Source: Pseudomonas hygromyciniae (GTDB lineage: Bacteria; Pseudomonadota; Gammaproteobacteria; Pseudomonadales; Pseudomonadaceae). Taken from it: a stretch of DNA of 64,000 bases. A model generated the notes under the pieces. The model had not been told where the DNA came from and searched no databases. It saw nothing but the letters and a program-made list of their open reading frames with translations. Positions 37,133 through 46,122 of the stretch are shown in pieces. The DNA lies in NCBI RefSeq assembly GCF_016925675.1, contig NZ_CP070506.1, positions 4,958,501 to 5,022,500 on the forward strand, given 5' to 3'. The position numbers were made by a program, and so were the translations under genes. Position 1 is the stretch's first letter. Every line of letters starts with the position of its first letter.

Positions 37133-37641
37133 TTTTTTTGGCCTGCTGTTGCGTCGCAAGATCAACGGCTGCGCAATGCAGATTAAGGAACAACCCGATC
37201 GATGTAGGCCTTTACTTACATTATCAATTGCGCCTAAAACCCAAGCATAAAAATTGAACCATCCCCCTGCACATTGCCACCTAGCTAAGCCAACTTTAGC
37301 CAGCTCATTAGATATTTAATAGGCCCCCTTACAGGAACTATCCATACCTGTTTGGCGCTCCGGCGCAGTGCAACAAACCTCACTGAAGAGACTTGATCCA
37401 AGGACAGGGTAGCCAGGCACTATCAGGATGACTGGTGCAAATACCTATGCCTGAGATACCGATATAGAGGCAACTTTATACGGGCTTTCATAGGGATGAA
37501 GGGGTTCCCCAGAAGATCCACGAAATATGATCTGACCCCACATCAAAATACTGGCAGCTGATAAAGCAACCTGCACATCGATGCTATTGCTTGGCGACAG
37601 ACGAATAACACTATGAAACCCACGAATAAAGCGAGGCCTTC
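37133..37641. other. Long AT-rich leader before the second toxin-like gene
   Basis: About 500 bp with no believable open frame on either strand. It contains the hrp-box-like site at 37255-37283 but no recognisable chaperone gene. GCGAGG lies 5 nt before the ATG at 37642. Its base composition matches the toxin gene rather than the flanking core genes. Confidence 0.5.
37255..37283 (+). promoter_or_regulatory. hrp-box-like site upstream of the second toxin-like gene
   Basis: TGAACC (37255-37260), 16 nt, then CCACCTA (37277-37283). One mismatch to GGAACC-N16-CCACNNA, at the first G. It lies 359 bp before the ATG at 37642, which is far for a promoter with no gene in between, so the assignment is weaker than for 31496. 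Confidence 0.4.
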
Positions 37642-40446
37642 ATGAATATAAATCCTGCGTCCGCTCTACCACACTCAACAACAGCTAATTCATTATCAGC
37701 CGTCAATCTACTGCCCGCGGATATCACCCCCACCGAAACGTCCGTCCGCGCACATCGTCGGCAGAGTCGTGCAGTCAGCACATCCTCTCCACAGAATGCA
37801 ACGGGAGGAGAGAGGAGTCGGTCGCTGGCTACTAGGAATCCTGAAATAGCAGTCCACAAAAGGGTTATCTACGGCTCAGATACTGCTGCTTCGCCCTCGG
37901 CTGACTACACCCTGAAAGAGCGCAAGCAGCGTATTGATGACTATGCTTTTCGCGTAACGACGCTGATTTCAGAAATACCCAGCATCAACCAAGGTGAAAG
38001 GAGCGTCAGGTTCCAGAACGCTCGCCTGTTCATGGAGCCGGCCGGCTACTTCAGCGGTGGTTTATTGGCCGCAGGCTATGACCCGCATGAAAAAATCACG
38101 GTGACGTTCTCCTCATACACTGGCATAGGGAAACCCGAAAATCTGAGTAGCACCTCAAAGCGCACCTACTTTGCATGGGAAATCGCAGCAGGTGCTCTAG
38201 CGCACGATAAAGTGGAACGGGGTGGCCCGATCAACTTCAACGAGATGGAGATAGATCCAAAGGATAAAAGCAAGGTCGATAATCTGGAGGCAGCGGGCAA
38301 AACTCTTCAAAACCATTGGGAGCATGAAATATCCACACCCATGCGCGACCCTTCGGGACCACTGGCAAGCCTCTCGGGAGAAGCGGACGCCTACGCTGTA
38401 CGGGGAACCTTGCAAAGCCTGCGCAGTGACACACAGAGTTTTAAAAACTTGAGCCCTGAAGGGCAAGAAGCCGTGGCGCGGACACTGGATAAAAACGGCC
38501 AAGTCATCATTCCAAATGTCTACGGCTATCCCCTATCAGGCTATGCCTTTATTCCGTACACCCCCTATGACGGAAATTATAAAAACAGGCCCAACCAAGG
38601 GTTGATGTTAGACCTGAAGAATGGCGCCGTGCGTGAAATACGTGGCGACGCGGACTTTGCAAGCTGGGCTAAAGACAACCACGACAACTTGCTGAGGAAC
38701 TTCAACACCCGAGATATCCAAGGAGGCAAGGATTCACACTGGCCCAGCGCGGGGTATGTGCTTGACACATTAATCTCGGGCGCCAACGCCCACTTCCCCG
38801 GATATCACAACCTGGTTTCAGATGAGGAGATACCGGCTGCGCAACTATTCAATTACACCCGAGCCCGGGGCAGCGACTATCAGTTGAAGTTCGGCAGCCT
38901 TTACAGCGGTGTGGCCGCCCAATACCAAGCGGTGAACGCCAAGAATGCATTATGGTCCGACCAAACTCAGGTGTTTGGTTCGTCACAGCAAGATTGGAAA
39001 TCGGCGAAAGATTTCTGGGGTAATACTTTCGGATACGTTCCCGTAATTGGCAACACTGGCAATATTGTCTTCGGCGTCCATGACAGTCTCTACGGCATGA
39101 CGGCGCAGGATCGTGTGGGCGGCAATGCAGCGGCGGTAATATCAGGTCTGCAACTGGCCCACGAACTTGCGCCAGGTGCCGTCGAATCCGGGCTAGGTGA
39201 ACCCGCCAAAGTCCCTGGCGTACCAAGAGCCGAAGATTACCAATGGAAGCAGAACTCACAAACAAACGACTTTGAGTTCGTGCACGCCCCCAAGCCCGCA
39301 AAGAATACCGATGAAGTCACCGTTCCGAGCGAGGCCCAACCTGCCAACCCCTTGCGCCCAAGCCAGGCCGGGCATATCAGCCAGCATGCGCTGCCAAATG
39401 GCGAGCAGTTGATTGAAAATGTGACACCCAACGCCAAGGGGATTTATCAGGTCAAGGATGCAACCACCAACGCAGATCGCTGGTTAATCCGCTACACCGA
39501 CGCCACCGGCATCAGCAACGTGTATGAGATCCGAGGGGATTTCAAACTGAGCAACGGCTATGTGCAGATCATTGACCCGCAAACCAGGCGACCCGTGATG
39601 ACTGTCCACTCTTCGGGCAATGGCGAGTGGGTCTCAGCCAATGGCAACGGCGGCATCAAGTGGTTCCCGGGGCGCAGCGGCTCACCAACCCCCAGCGAAG
39701 CCATGAAGCTCCCACCATCTTTTGCCAATCATTTTCTCGATCTCGACGGCAAACCAATCACAGGCGCCACCAAGATCGACGAGTTCTTGAAAATTAAAGC
39801 GGGATCCAGCTACGAGTTCGCCAGCAGCAATTTCGAGGATAAAGGCGTCATCAAAACAAACTTCAGGGTTTCCTGGAACATCGACGAGACTGGCTTTTCC
39901 GTTGAGCCCGGAGAAAAGGCACAGCCCACGGAGCACAGTGCGAGCCAGTACTCACCCAACTTTGTTTTGGATATAAACCGTAACCCTTACACCGTCACCA
40001 CCACAGAAAACGGGTTATCCGTCAGCCACCCACTGGACGCCACAGCGAACTCAGCCGAGGGCATCAGGCAAGCGAGGCTGGCGCAGTTCGAGCGCACAAT
40101 TCCAGACCGCGACCTGCGTGCGCGTATTTCCGAGGTCGCTCATCAAGGTTCGATAGCCCCCGCCACCATTGACTTGAACGGTGGCTCGGTACTGCAAGAT
40201 GGCTACTACTTTGGCGCTGACGACACCCAGTTCCACGTCCATCACGACGCTTCCAGCAACGTGACGACGGTCCAAATCACATCCAAAGGACACCTGTCCA
40301 ACCCGGAAAAAGACATCAACCGGGTGCCTGGCGCGGAGGTGATCATCAAGAGAACGTTCACGATACGCGAAGGGAACGAGCTCGACAGCCAGTTCACCAT
40401 CGACAAGGACGCGCCCACCACTATCGAGGTCGTGACGCTCTCGTAG
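37642..40446 (+). CDS. Large toxin/effector-like protein of unknown activity
   Basis: The 934-residue protein starts MNINPASALPHSTTANSLS: no acidic residue in the first 12, Ile at position 3, rich in Ser/Thr/Asn, similar to the start of the other toxin-like gene. A basic stretch (RAHRRQSRAVS) follows. Around 457-515 lies FWGNTFGYVPVIGNTGNIVF and VGGNAAAVISGLQLAHELAP, like the hydrophobic region before C-terminal modules in DUF6543-type toxins. A beta-rich section (about 610-680, YEIRGDFKLSNGYVQIIDP) resembles segments repeated in other large Pseudomonas toxins. The final 170 residues (GGSVLQDGYYFGADDTQFHV) match nothing I can name. Probably horizontally acquired; the activity is unknown. Confidence 0.6.
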   Translation: MNINPASALPHSTTANSLSAVNLLPADITPTETSVRAHRRQSRAVSTSSPQNATGGERSRSLATRNPEIAVHKRVIYGSDTAASPSADYTLKERKQRIDDYAFRVTTLISEIPSINQGERSVRFQNARLFMEPAGYFSGGLLAAGYDPHEKITVTFSSYTGIGKPENLSSTSKRTYFAWEIAAGALAHDKVERGGPINFNEMEIDPKDKSKVDNLEAAGKTLQNHWEHEISTPMRDPSGPLASLSGEADAYAVRGTLQSLRSDTQSFKNLSPEGQEAVARTLDKNGQVIIPNVYGYPLSGYAFIPYTPYDGNYKNRPNQGLMLDLKNGAVREIRGDADFASWAKDNHDNLLRNFNTRDIQGGKDSHWPSAGYVLDTLISGANAHFPGYHNLVSDEEIPAAQLFNYTRARGSDYQLKFGSLYSGVAAQYQAVNAKNALWSDQTQVFGSSQQDWKSAKDFWGNTFGYVPVIGNTGNIVFGVHDSLYGMTAQDRVGGNAAAVISGLQLAHELAPGAVESGLGEPAKVPGVPRAEDYQWKQNSQTNDFEFVHAPKPAKNTDEVTVPSEAQPANPLRPSQAGHISQHALPNGEQLIENVTPNAKGIYQVKDATTNADRWLIRYTDATGISNVYEIRGDFKLSNGYVQIIDPQTRRPVMTVHSSGNGEWVSANGNGGIKWFPGRSGSPTPSEAMKLPPSFANHFLDLDGKPITGATKIDEFLKIKAGSSYEFASSNFEDKGVIKTNFRVSWNIDETGFSVEPGEKAQPTEHSASQYSPNFVLDINRNPYTVTTTENGLSVSHPLDATANSAEGIRQARLAQFERTIPDRDLRARISEVAHQGSIAPATIDLNGGSVLQDGYYFGADDTQFHVHHDASSNVTTVQITSKGHLSNPEKDINRVPGAEVIIKRTFTIREGNELDSQFTIDKDAPTTIEVVTLS

Positions 40447-40485
40447 CCAAGGCACGGCTACAACGGCCACTTACCTGATCCCCTG

Positions 40486-40516
40486 AACGGCGGTAACCTC
40501 GGTGACTGCCGTTTTT
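40486..40516 (+). terminator. Terminator after the second toxin-like gene
   Basis: Stem AACGGCGGT/ACTGCCGTT (one G-U pair), 10-nt loop, then TTTTT. It separates the toxin-like gene from the dpp locus. Confidence 0.75.
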
Positions 40517-40557
40517 CGTATGGGCAGCCTTATATACCTGCCATCTCAGGGGTCTGC

Positions 40558-42159
40558 ATGGAAAAAAACGCCTTGAAAACACTGTTCCTCGCTGCGGGGT
40601 TGTTGGCATTGACGCCCATGGCCCATGCCGCCAGCACCCTGGTCTACTGCTCCGAAGCCAGCCCCGCCGGTTTCGACCCCAGCCAATACACCAGCGGCAC
40701 CGACTTTGATGCCTCGGCCGAAACCGTGTTCAACCGCCTGACCCAGTTCAAGCGCGGCGGGACCGAAGTCGAGCCGGGACTGGCGACTCGTTGGGAGGTG
40801 TCCGAGGACGGCCTGGCCTACACCTTCCACCTGCGCGACGGGGTCAAGTTCCACAGCACCGAGTACTTCACACCGACCCGCGACTTTAATGCCGATGATG
40901 TGCTGTTCACCTTCCAGCGCCTGTTGGACGCCAACACCCCATTCCGCCAGGCGTACCCGTCCGAATCGCCGTACTTCACCGACATGGGCCTGAACACCAC
41001 GATCAAAAGCGTGGAAAAACTCGACGAACACAGCGTGCGTTTCAACCTCAACAACGTCGACGCCGCTTTCGTGCAGAACCTGGCCATGAGCTTTGCTTCC
41101 GTGCAATCGGCGGAGTACGCCGCGCAGTTGCTCAAACAAGGAAAGGCCGCCGATATCAACCAGAAGCCGGTCGGCACCGGGCCGTTTGTGTTCAAACGCT
41201 ACCAGAAGGACTCGCAGATTCGCTACGTCGCCAATAAACAGTATTGGAAGCCTGAGGATGTGAAGCTCGACAACCTGGTGTTCGCCATCACCCCCGACGC
41301 CGCGTCGCGCTTGCAAAAGCTCAAGGCCGGCGAATGCCAGGTCAGCGGCTATCCGCGCCCCTCGGATATAGAGGTGATGAAGCAGGATCCCAACCTGCGC
41401 GTGCTGCAACAGGCAGGCTTCAATCTGGGCTTCCTGGCCTATAACGTGACCCATCCGCCACTGGATCAACTCAAGGTGCGCCAGGCCCTGGACATGGCCA
41501 TCGATAAGCCGGCGATTATCCAAGCGGTGTACCAAAGTGCCGGACAATTGGCGCAAAACGCGCTACCTCCGGCCCAGTGGTCTTATGACCCCAACATCAA
41601 GGACGCGCCGCACGATCCAGCCAAGGCCCGGGCGCTACTAAAAGAAGCAGGGGTTGCACCCGGTACCACCATCAACCTGTGGGCGATGACCGTGCAACGC
41701 GCCTCCAATCCCAATGCGCGCATGTCGGCGCAGATGATCCAGCAGGATTGGGCCAAGGTCGGGATCACCGCCAATATCGTCAGCTATGAGTGGGGCGAAT
41801 ACATCAAGCGCGCGAAAAACGGCGAGCACGATGTGATGATTTACGGCTGGACCGGCGACAACGGAGACCCGGATAACTGGCTTGGCGTGCTCTACAGTTG
41901 TGCGGCGGTAAAGGGCAGCAACTATGCAAAATGGTGTAACCCGCAGTACGACGAACTGGTGCAGAAGGCCAAGCTCAGCAGCAACCGTGACGAGCGCATC
42001 AAGTGGTATCAACAGGCGCAAAAAATACTTAAAGATCAAGTACCTATAACGCCTATTGCGAACTCGACGGTTTTCCAGCCACTGCGCAAGGAGGTCCAGG
42101 ACTTCAAAATCAGCCCGTTTGGGCTGACGCCGTTCTATGGCGTAAGTCTGAATAAGTAA
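40558..42159 (+). CDS. dppA: Dipeptide ABC transporter substrate-binding protein (DppA-type, copy 1)
   Basis: Periplasmic family-5 binding protein, 533 residues. It has a signal peptide (LKTLFLAAGLLALTPMAHA), the mature start STLVYCSEASPAGFDPSQYT, and family landmarks GLATRWEVSEDGLAYTFHLR, GTGPFVFKRYQKDSQIRY and EWGEYIKRAKNGEHDV. The two cysteines (VYCSE and GECQV) match the E. coli DppA disulfide. AGGGG lies 5 nt before the ATG. It is first of four related binding proteins that probably share the DppBCDF membrane complex and differ in peptide preference. Confidence 0.9.
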   Translation: MEKNALKTLFLAAGLLALTPMAHAASTLVYCSEASPAGFDPSQYTSGTDFDASAETVFNRLTQFKRGGTEVEPGLATRWEVSEDGLAYTFHLRDGVKFHSTEYFTPTRDFNADDVLFTFQRLLDANTPFRQAYPSESPYFTDMGLNTTIKSVEKLDEHSVRFNLNNVDAAFVQNLAMSFASVQSAEYAAQLLKQGKAADINQKPVGTGPFVFKRYQKDSQIRYVANKQYWKPEDVKLDNLVFAITPDAASRLQKLKAGECQVSGYPRPSDIEVMKQDPNLRVLQQAGFNLGFLAYNVTHPPLDQLKVRQALDMAIDKPAIIQAVYQSAGQLAQNALPPAQWSYDPNIKDAPHDPAKARALLKEAGVAPGTTINLWAMTVQRASNPNARMSAQMIQQDWAKVGITANIVSYEWGEYIKRAKNGEHDVMIYGWTGDNGDPDNWLGVLYSCAAVKGSNYAKWCNPQYDELVQKAKLSSNRDERIKWYQQAQKILKDQVPITPIANSTVFQPLRKEVQDFKISPFGLTPFYGVSLNK

Positions 42160-42168
42160 CAATCACGC

Positions 42169-42200
42169 CCCAACCGAGTGCGCCAGACACCTCGGTTGGG
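42169..42200 (+). terminator. Hairpin after dppA copy 1
   Basis: Stem CCCAACCGAG/CTCGGTTGGG with a 12-nt loop. The trailing sequence (CCGATTTAGT) is only weakly U-rich, so it may lower transcription or protect the mRNA end. Confidence 0.5.
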
Positions 42201-42416
42201 CCGATTTAGTGCACTGCGCGCACCGAAAAAAACATCAAAAATACAGATTTATGTCGAAAATTATATGAATGCGACATTCTTGTACGTTCGTACCACTCTT
42301 TGCCGCTTGTTGCCTCTCAACGTCTTGCATTGGGTATGGGGCCTGCATAAGTATCCGCAGGCCGACTCACGAGGTCGCCCTCAATTCCAAAAATGACAAC
42401 AAATCATGAGGCCAAC

Positions 42417-44042
42417 ATGCTTAAACACGCAGTCATTCCGTTTTTAGTCAGCGCCGGTTTAATGGCCGCTGCACCTTTCGCCCAGGCGGCGACTAATCTG
42501 GTGTTCTGCTCCGAAGGGAGCCCGGCCGGTTTCGACCCAGGCCAGTACACCACCGGAACAGACTTCGATGCTTCGGCCGAAACCATGTTCAACCGTCTCA
42601 GCCAGTTCGAGCGTGGCGGCACCGCCGTGATTCCTGGCCTGGCCACCAAGTGGGACGTTTCCGAAGATGGCCTGACCTACACCTTCCACCTGCGCGAAGG
42701 GGTCAAGTTCCACACCACGCCATACTTCAAGCCGACGCGCGAATTCAACGCCGACGACGTGCTCTTCACCTTCAACCGGATGATCAACAAAGACGATCCA
42801 TTCCGTAAGGCCTACCCCACCGAGTTCCCGTATTTCACGGACATGGGGATGGACACCAACATCAAGAACATCGAGAAAATCGACGACCACACCGTCAAGT
42901 TCACCCTTGGCACCGTGGACGCCGCGTTTATCCAGAACCTGGCCATGAGCTTCGCCTCGCTGCAGTCGGCCGAATACGCCGCCCAACTGTTGAAGGAAGG
43001 CAAGCCCCAGGAGATCAACCAGAAGCCGGTAGGCACTGGCCCGTTCGTGTTCAAGAGCTACCAGAAAGACTCCAACATCCGCTTCACCGGCAACAAGGAT
43101 TACTGGAAGCCTGAAGACGTGAAGATCGACAACCTGATCTTCGCCATCACCACCGACCCGTCGGTACGCGTGCAGAAACTCAAGAAGAATGAATGCCAGG
43201 TCACCCTCTTCCCACGTCCAGCCGACCTCAAGGCCCTGGGCGAAGACAAGACCCTGAAACTGCCACACCAGGCCGGTTTCAACCTGGGCTATATCGCCTA
43301 CAACGTCATGCCTGTGCTCAAAGGCCAGACTGCGGCCAACCCACTGGCCGACCTACGCGTACGCCAGGCCCTGGACATGTCGGTCAACAAGCAGCAGATC
43401 ATCGACTCGGTTTACCAGGGCGCAGGCCAACTGGCGGTCAACGCCATGCCGCCGACCCAGTGGTCCTATGACGAGACCATCAAGGACGTCCCGCACGACG
43501 TGGCCAAGGCCAAGGAATTGCTCAAGGAAGCCGGCGTCAAGGAAGGCACCGAAATCACCCTGTGGGCCATGCCAGTCCAGCGTCCGTACAACCCCAACGC
43601 CAAGCTGATGGCCGAGATGCTGCAGAACGACTGGAAGCAGATCGGCTTGAAGGTCAACATCGTCAGCTACGAGTGGGGCGAGTACATCAAGCGCTCCAAG
43701 GGCGGCGAGAACCAGGCCATGATCATCGGCTGGAGCGGTGACAATGGTGACCCTGACAACTGGCTGAACGTACTGTTTGGCTGCGACTCCCTGGCCGGCA
43801 ACAACTTCTCCAAATGGTGTGACAAAAAATTCGACGGCATCGTGAAAGAAGCCAAGGCCACGTCGGATGTCGCCAAGCGCACCGAACTGTACAAACAGGC
43901 GCAACACGTCCTCAAAGACGCAGTCCCCATGACACCTATCGCACACTCGACGGTGTATCAACCCATGCGCAACAACGTGCAGGACTTCAAGATCAGCCCG
44001 TTTGGCTTGAATTCCTTCTACGGGGTGAGCGTCAGCAAGTAG
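42417..44042 (+). CDS. dppA: Dipeptide ABC transporter substrate-binding protein (DppA-type, copy 2)
   Basis: A 541-residue periplasmic binding protein close to copies 1 and 3. It has signal peptide MLKHAVIPFLVSAGLMAAAP, mature TNLVFCSEGSPAGFDPGQY, and the matching Cys in KNECQVTLFPRPADL. It has a short insertion MPVLKGQTAANPLADLR near residue 305 that copies 1 and 3 lack. ATG 42417 follows GAGG at 6 nt; ATG 42393 in the same frame is less likely because it would precede the signal peptide. Confidence 0.9.
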   Translation: MLKHAVIPFLVSAGLMAAAPFAQAATNLVFCSEGSPAGFDPGQYTTGTDFDASAETMFNRLSQFERGGTAVIPGLATKWDVSEDGLTYTFHLREGVKFHTTPYFKPTREFNADDVLFTFNRMINKDDPFRKAYPTEFPYFTDMGMDTNIKNIEKIDDHTVKFTLGTVDAAFIQNLAMSFASLQSAEYAAQLLKEGKPQEINQKPVGTGPFVFKSYQKDSNIRFTGNKDYWKPEDVKIDNLIFAITTDPSVRVQKLKKNECQVTLFPRPADLKALGEDKTLKLPHQAGFNLGYIAYNVMPVLKGQTAANPLADLRVRQALDMSVNKQQIIDSVYQGAGQLAVNAMPPTQWSYDETIKDVPHDVAKAKELLKEAGVKEGTEITLWAMPVQRPYNPNAKLMAEMLQNDWKQIGLKVNIVSYEWGEYIKRSKGGENQAMIIGWSGDNGDPDNWLNVLFGCDSLAGNNFSKWCDKKFDGIVKEAKATSDVAKRTELYKQAQHVLKDAVPMTPIAHSTVYQPMRNNVQDFKISPFGLNSFYGVSVSK

Positions 44043-44052
44043 TGATCTTTAG

Positions 44053-44076
44053 CGGCGACGTTTCGTAACGTCGCCG
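44053..44076 (+). terminator. Hairpin after dppA copy 2
   Basis: Perfect 10-bp stem CGGCGACGTT/AACGTCGCCG, 4-nt loop, followed by TTATTGC. A probable weak terminator. Confidence 0.6.
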
Positions 44077-44347
44077 TTATTGCATCCGCCAAGACACTAG
44101 GAATCGGACTACGCTCGCAGTCGCTGCCGACCTACAGCAGCTAACTGCAAAGGTAACGTCCGATCCCTACAAGGTCTGTCCGGTTCTGCGCATTTACTGT
44201 CCTTCCCGCGTTCCCTAACGTCGCGGTAGGCAAATACGCAGTTCCGATACGGCATTTGCTGTGGATGGGAGCAGTGCTTTCGCCATGCCAGGTAAGGCGT
44301 GGCGACTGTTCACTGACGAAAACGATAAACATGGATTGGGGACCGTC
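44077..44347. other. Intergenic region before dppA copy 3
   Basis: No supported gene. It presumably holds the promoter of the next gene. An in-frame extension from 44261 exists but lacks a signal peptide and a ribosome site, so it was not accepted. Confidence 0.5.
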
Positions 44348-45952
44348 ATGCGCCATACCACCGTTCTATCCGCGATATTGGGTACCAGCCTGTTGGCCGT
44401 CGCTTCGATGGGCCAGGCTGCCGAGAAGAAAAGCCTGGTGTTCTGCTCCGAAGGCAGCCCGGCCGGGTTCGATACTGCGCAATACACCACCGCCACCGAC
44501 AACGATGCGGCCGAACCGATCTACAACCGCTTGGTTGAGTTCGAAAAGGGCGAAACCGGGGTCGTCCCAGGACTGGCTACCAAGTGGGATATCTCGCCAG
44601 ACGGCCTGACCTATACCTTCCACTTGCGCGAAGGGGTGAAGTTCCACAGCAACAAGGAATTCCAGCCGACACGGGATTTCAATGCCGATGACGTGCTGTT
44701 CACCTTCAATCGCATGCTTGATCCCGACCATCCGTTTCGCAAGGCCTACCCCACCGAGTTTCCGTACTTCAACGGGATGAGCCTGAACAAGAACATCGCC
44801 AAGGTCGAGAAAACCGACCCGTACACCGTGGTGATGACCCTCAATACGGTCGACGCTGCGTTTGTCCAAAACATCGCCATGAGTTTCGCCGCAATCCTCT
44901 CGGCGGAATACGCCGAACAACTGCTCAAGACCGGCAAACCCAGCGATATCAACCAGAAGCCGATCGGCACCGGGCCGTTCGTGTTCCAGCGTTACCAGAA
45001 GGATTCGCAGATCCGTTACGCCGGCAATAAACAGTATTGGGACCCGAGCAAGGTCAAGCTCGACCAACTGATTTTCGCCATCAACACCGACGCGTCGGTG
45101 CGGGTACAGAAGCTCAAGGCCAATGAATGCCAGGTCACCCTGCATCCACGCCCGGCTGATGTCGACGCGCTCAAGGCCGACCCCAACCTGCAACTGCTGA
45201 CCAAGCCTGGCTTCAACCTCGGCTACATCGCCTACAACGTGCGGCACAAGCCCTTCGACCAGCTCGAAGTGCGCCAGGCGCTGGACATGGCGGTGAACAA
45301 GCAGAGCATCCTTAACGCCGTGTACCAAGGCGCCGGGCAGTTGGCAGTCAATGCCATGCCGCCGACCCAATGGTCCTACGACGACAGCATCAAGGACGCC
45401 GCCTACAACCCGGAAAAAGCCAAGGAATTGCTCAAGGCTGCGGGCGTCAAGGAAGGCACCGAAATCACCCTGTGGGCGATGCCGGTCCAGCGCCCGTACA
45501 ACCCCAACGCCAAGCTGATGGCCGAGATGCTGCAAAACGACTGGGCCAAGATCGGCCTCAAGGTCAAGATCGTCAGCTATGAATGGGGCGAGTACATCAA
45601 GCGCACCAAGAACGGCGAGCACGATGTCAGCCTGATTGGCTGGACCGGCGATAACGGTGACCCGGACAACTGGCTGGGCACCCTCTACAGCTGCGACGCC
45701 ATCGGCGGGAACAACTACTCGATGTGGTGCGACCCTGCGTACGACAAGCTGATCAAGCAAGCCAAGGTCGTCACCGACCGCGAACAAAGGACTGTTCTCT
45801 ACAAACAGGCGCAGCAACTGCTCAAACAGCAGGTGCCGATCACGCCTGTCGCCCACTCGACGGTCAACCAGCCGTTAAGCACCAAGGTCGAAGGCTTCAA
45901 AGTGAGCCCCTTCGGCCGCAACGTGTTCTCGGGCGTCAGTATTACCCCATAA
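44348..45952 (+). CDS. dppA: Dipeptide ABC transporter substrate-binding protein (DppA-type, copy 3)
   Basis: A 534-residue periplasmic binding protein. It has signal peptide MRHTTVLSAILGTSLLAVAS, mature KSLVFCSEGSPAGFDTAQY, and the Cys in ANECQVTLHPRPADV. A central stretch of over 30 residues, including EGTEITLWAMPVQRPYNPN, is identical to copy 2. The ATG at 44348 follows GGGGA at 6 nt. It lies just before the porin gene, as dppA3 does before opdP in P. aeruginosa. Confidence 0.9.
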   Translation: MRHTTVLSAILGTSLLAVASMGQAAEKKSLVFCSEGSPAGFDTAQYTTATDNDAAEPIYNRLVEFEKGETGVVPGLATKWDISPDGLTYTFHLREGVKFHSNKEFQPTRDFNADDVLFTFNRMLDPDHPFRKAYPTEFPYFNGMSLNKNIAKVEKTDPYTVVMTLNTVDAAFVQNIAMSFAAILSAEYAEQLLKTGKPSDINQKPIGTGPFVFQRYQKDSQIRYAGNKQYWDPSKVKLDQLIFAINTDASVRVQKLKANECQVTLHPRPADVDALKADPNLQLLTKPGFNLGYIAYNVRHKPFDQLEVRQALDMAVNKQSILNAVYQGAGQLAVNAMPPTQWSYDDSIKDAAYNPEKAKELLKAAGVKEGTEITLWAMPVQRPYNPNAKLMAEMLQNDWAKIGLKVKIVSYEWGEYIKRTKNGEHDVSLIGWTGDNGDPDNWLGTLYSCDAIGGNNYSMWCDPAYDKLIKQAKVVTDREQRTVLYKQAQQLLKQQVPITPVAHSTVNQPLSTKVEGFKVSPFGRNVFSGVSITP

Positions 45953-45990
45953 GAAAATAACCGGATGCGCAGAGCGAAGTTGGCTCTGCT

Positions 45991-46038
45991 GCAAACGTGC
46001 AGCTGTAATTCGTGAAATCTCCTACAGCAAACGTTTGC
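45991..46038. promoter_or_regulatory. Two GCAAACG sites upstream of the porin gene
   Basis: GCAAACGTGC (45991-46000) and the perfect palindrome GCAAACGTTTGC (46027-46038) start 36 bp apart. The palindrome with a central CG is the operator form of LacI/GalR-family repressors. It lies 85 bp before the porin ATG. Confidence 0.4.
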
Positions 46039-46122
46039 AAAGGCTTGAAGAGTTACACACCCAATAGCCGGTTCACCTAATAAGGCCGGCATTAAAAAAA
46101 GAGAACCAAAGGAGCTCCACCC

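Noticed and set aside
44261..44347. N-terminal extension of dppA copy 3
   Set aside because: It would place 29 non-hydrophobic residues before a clear signal peptide, and the ATG at 44348 has a good ribosome site.
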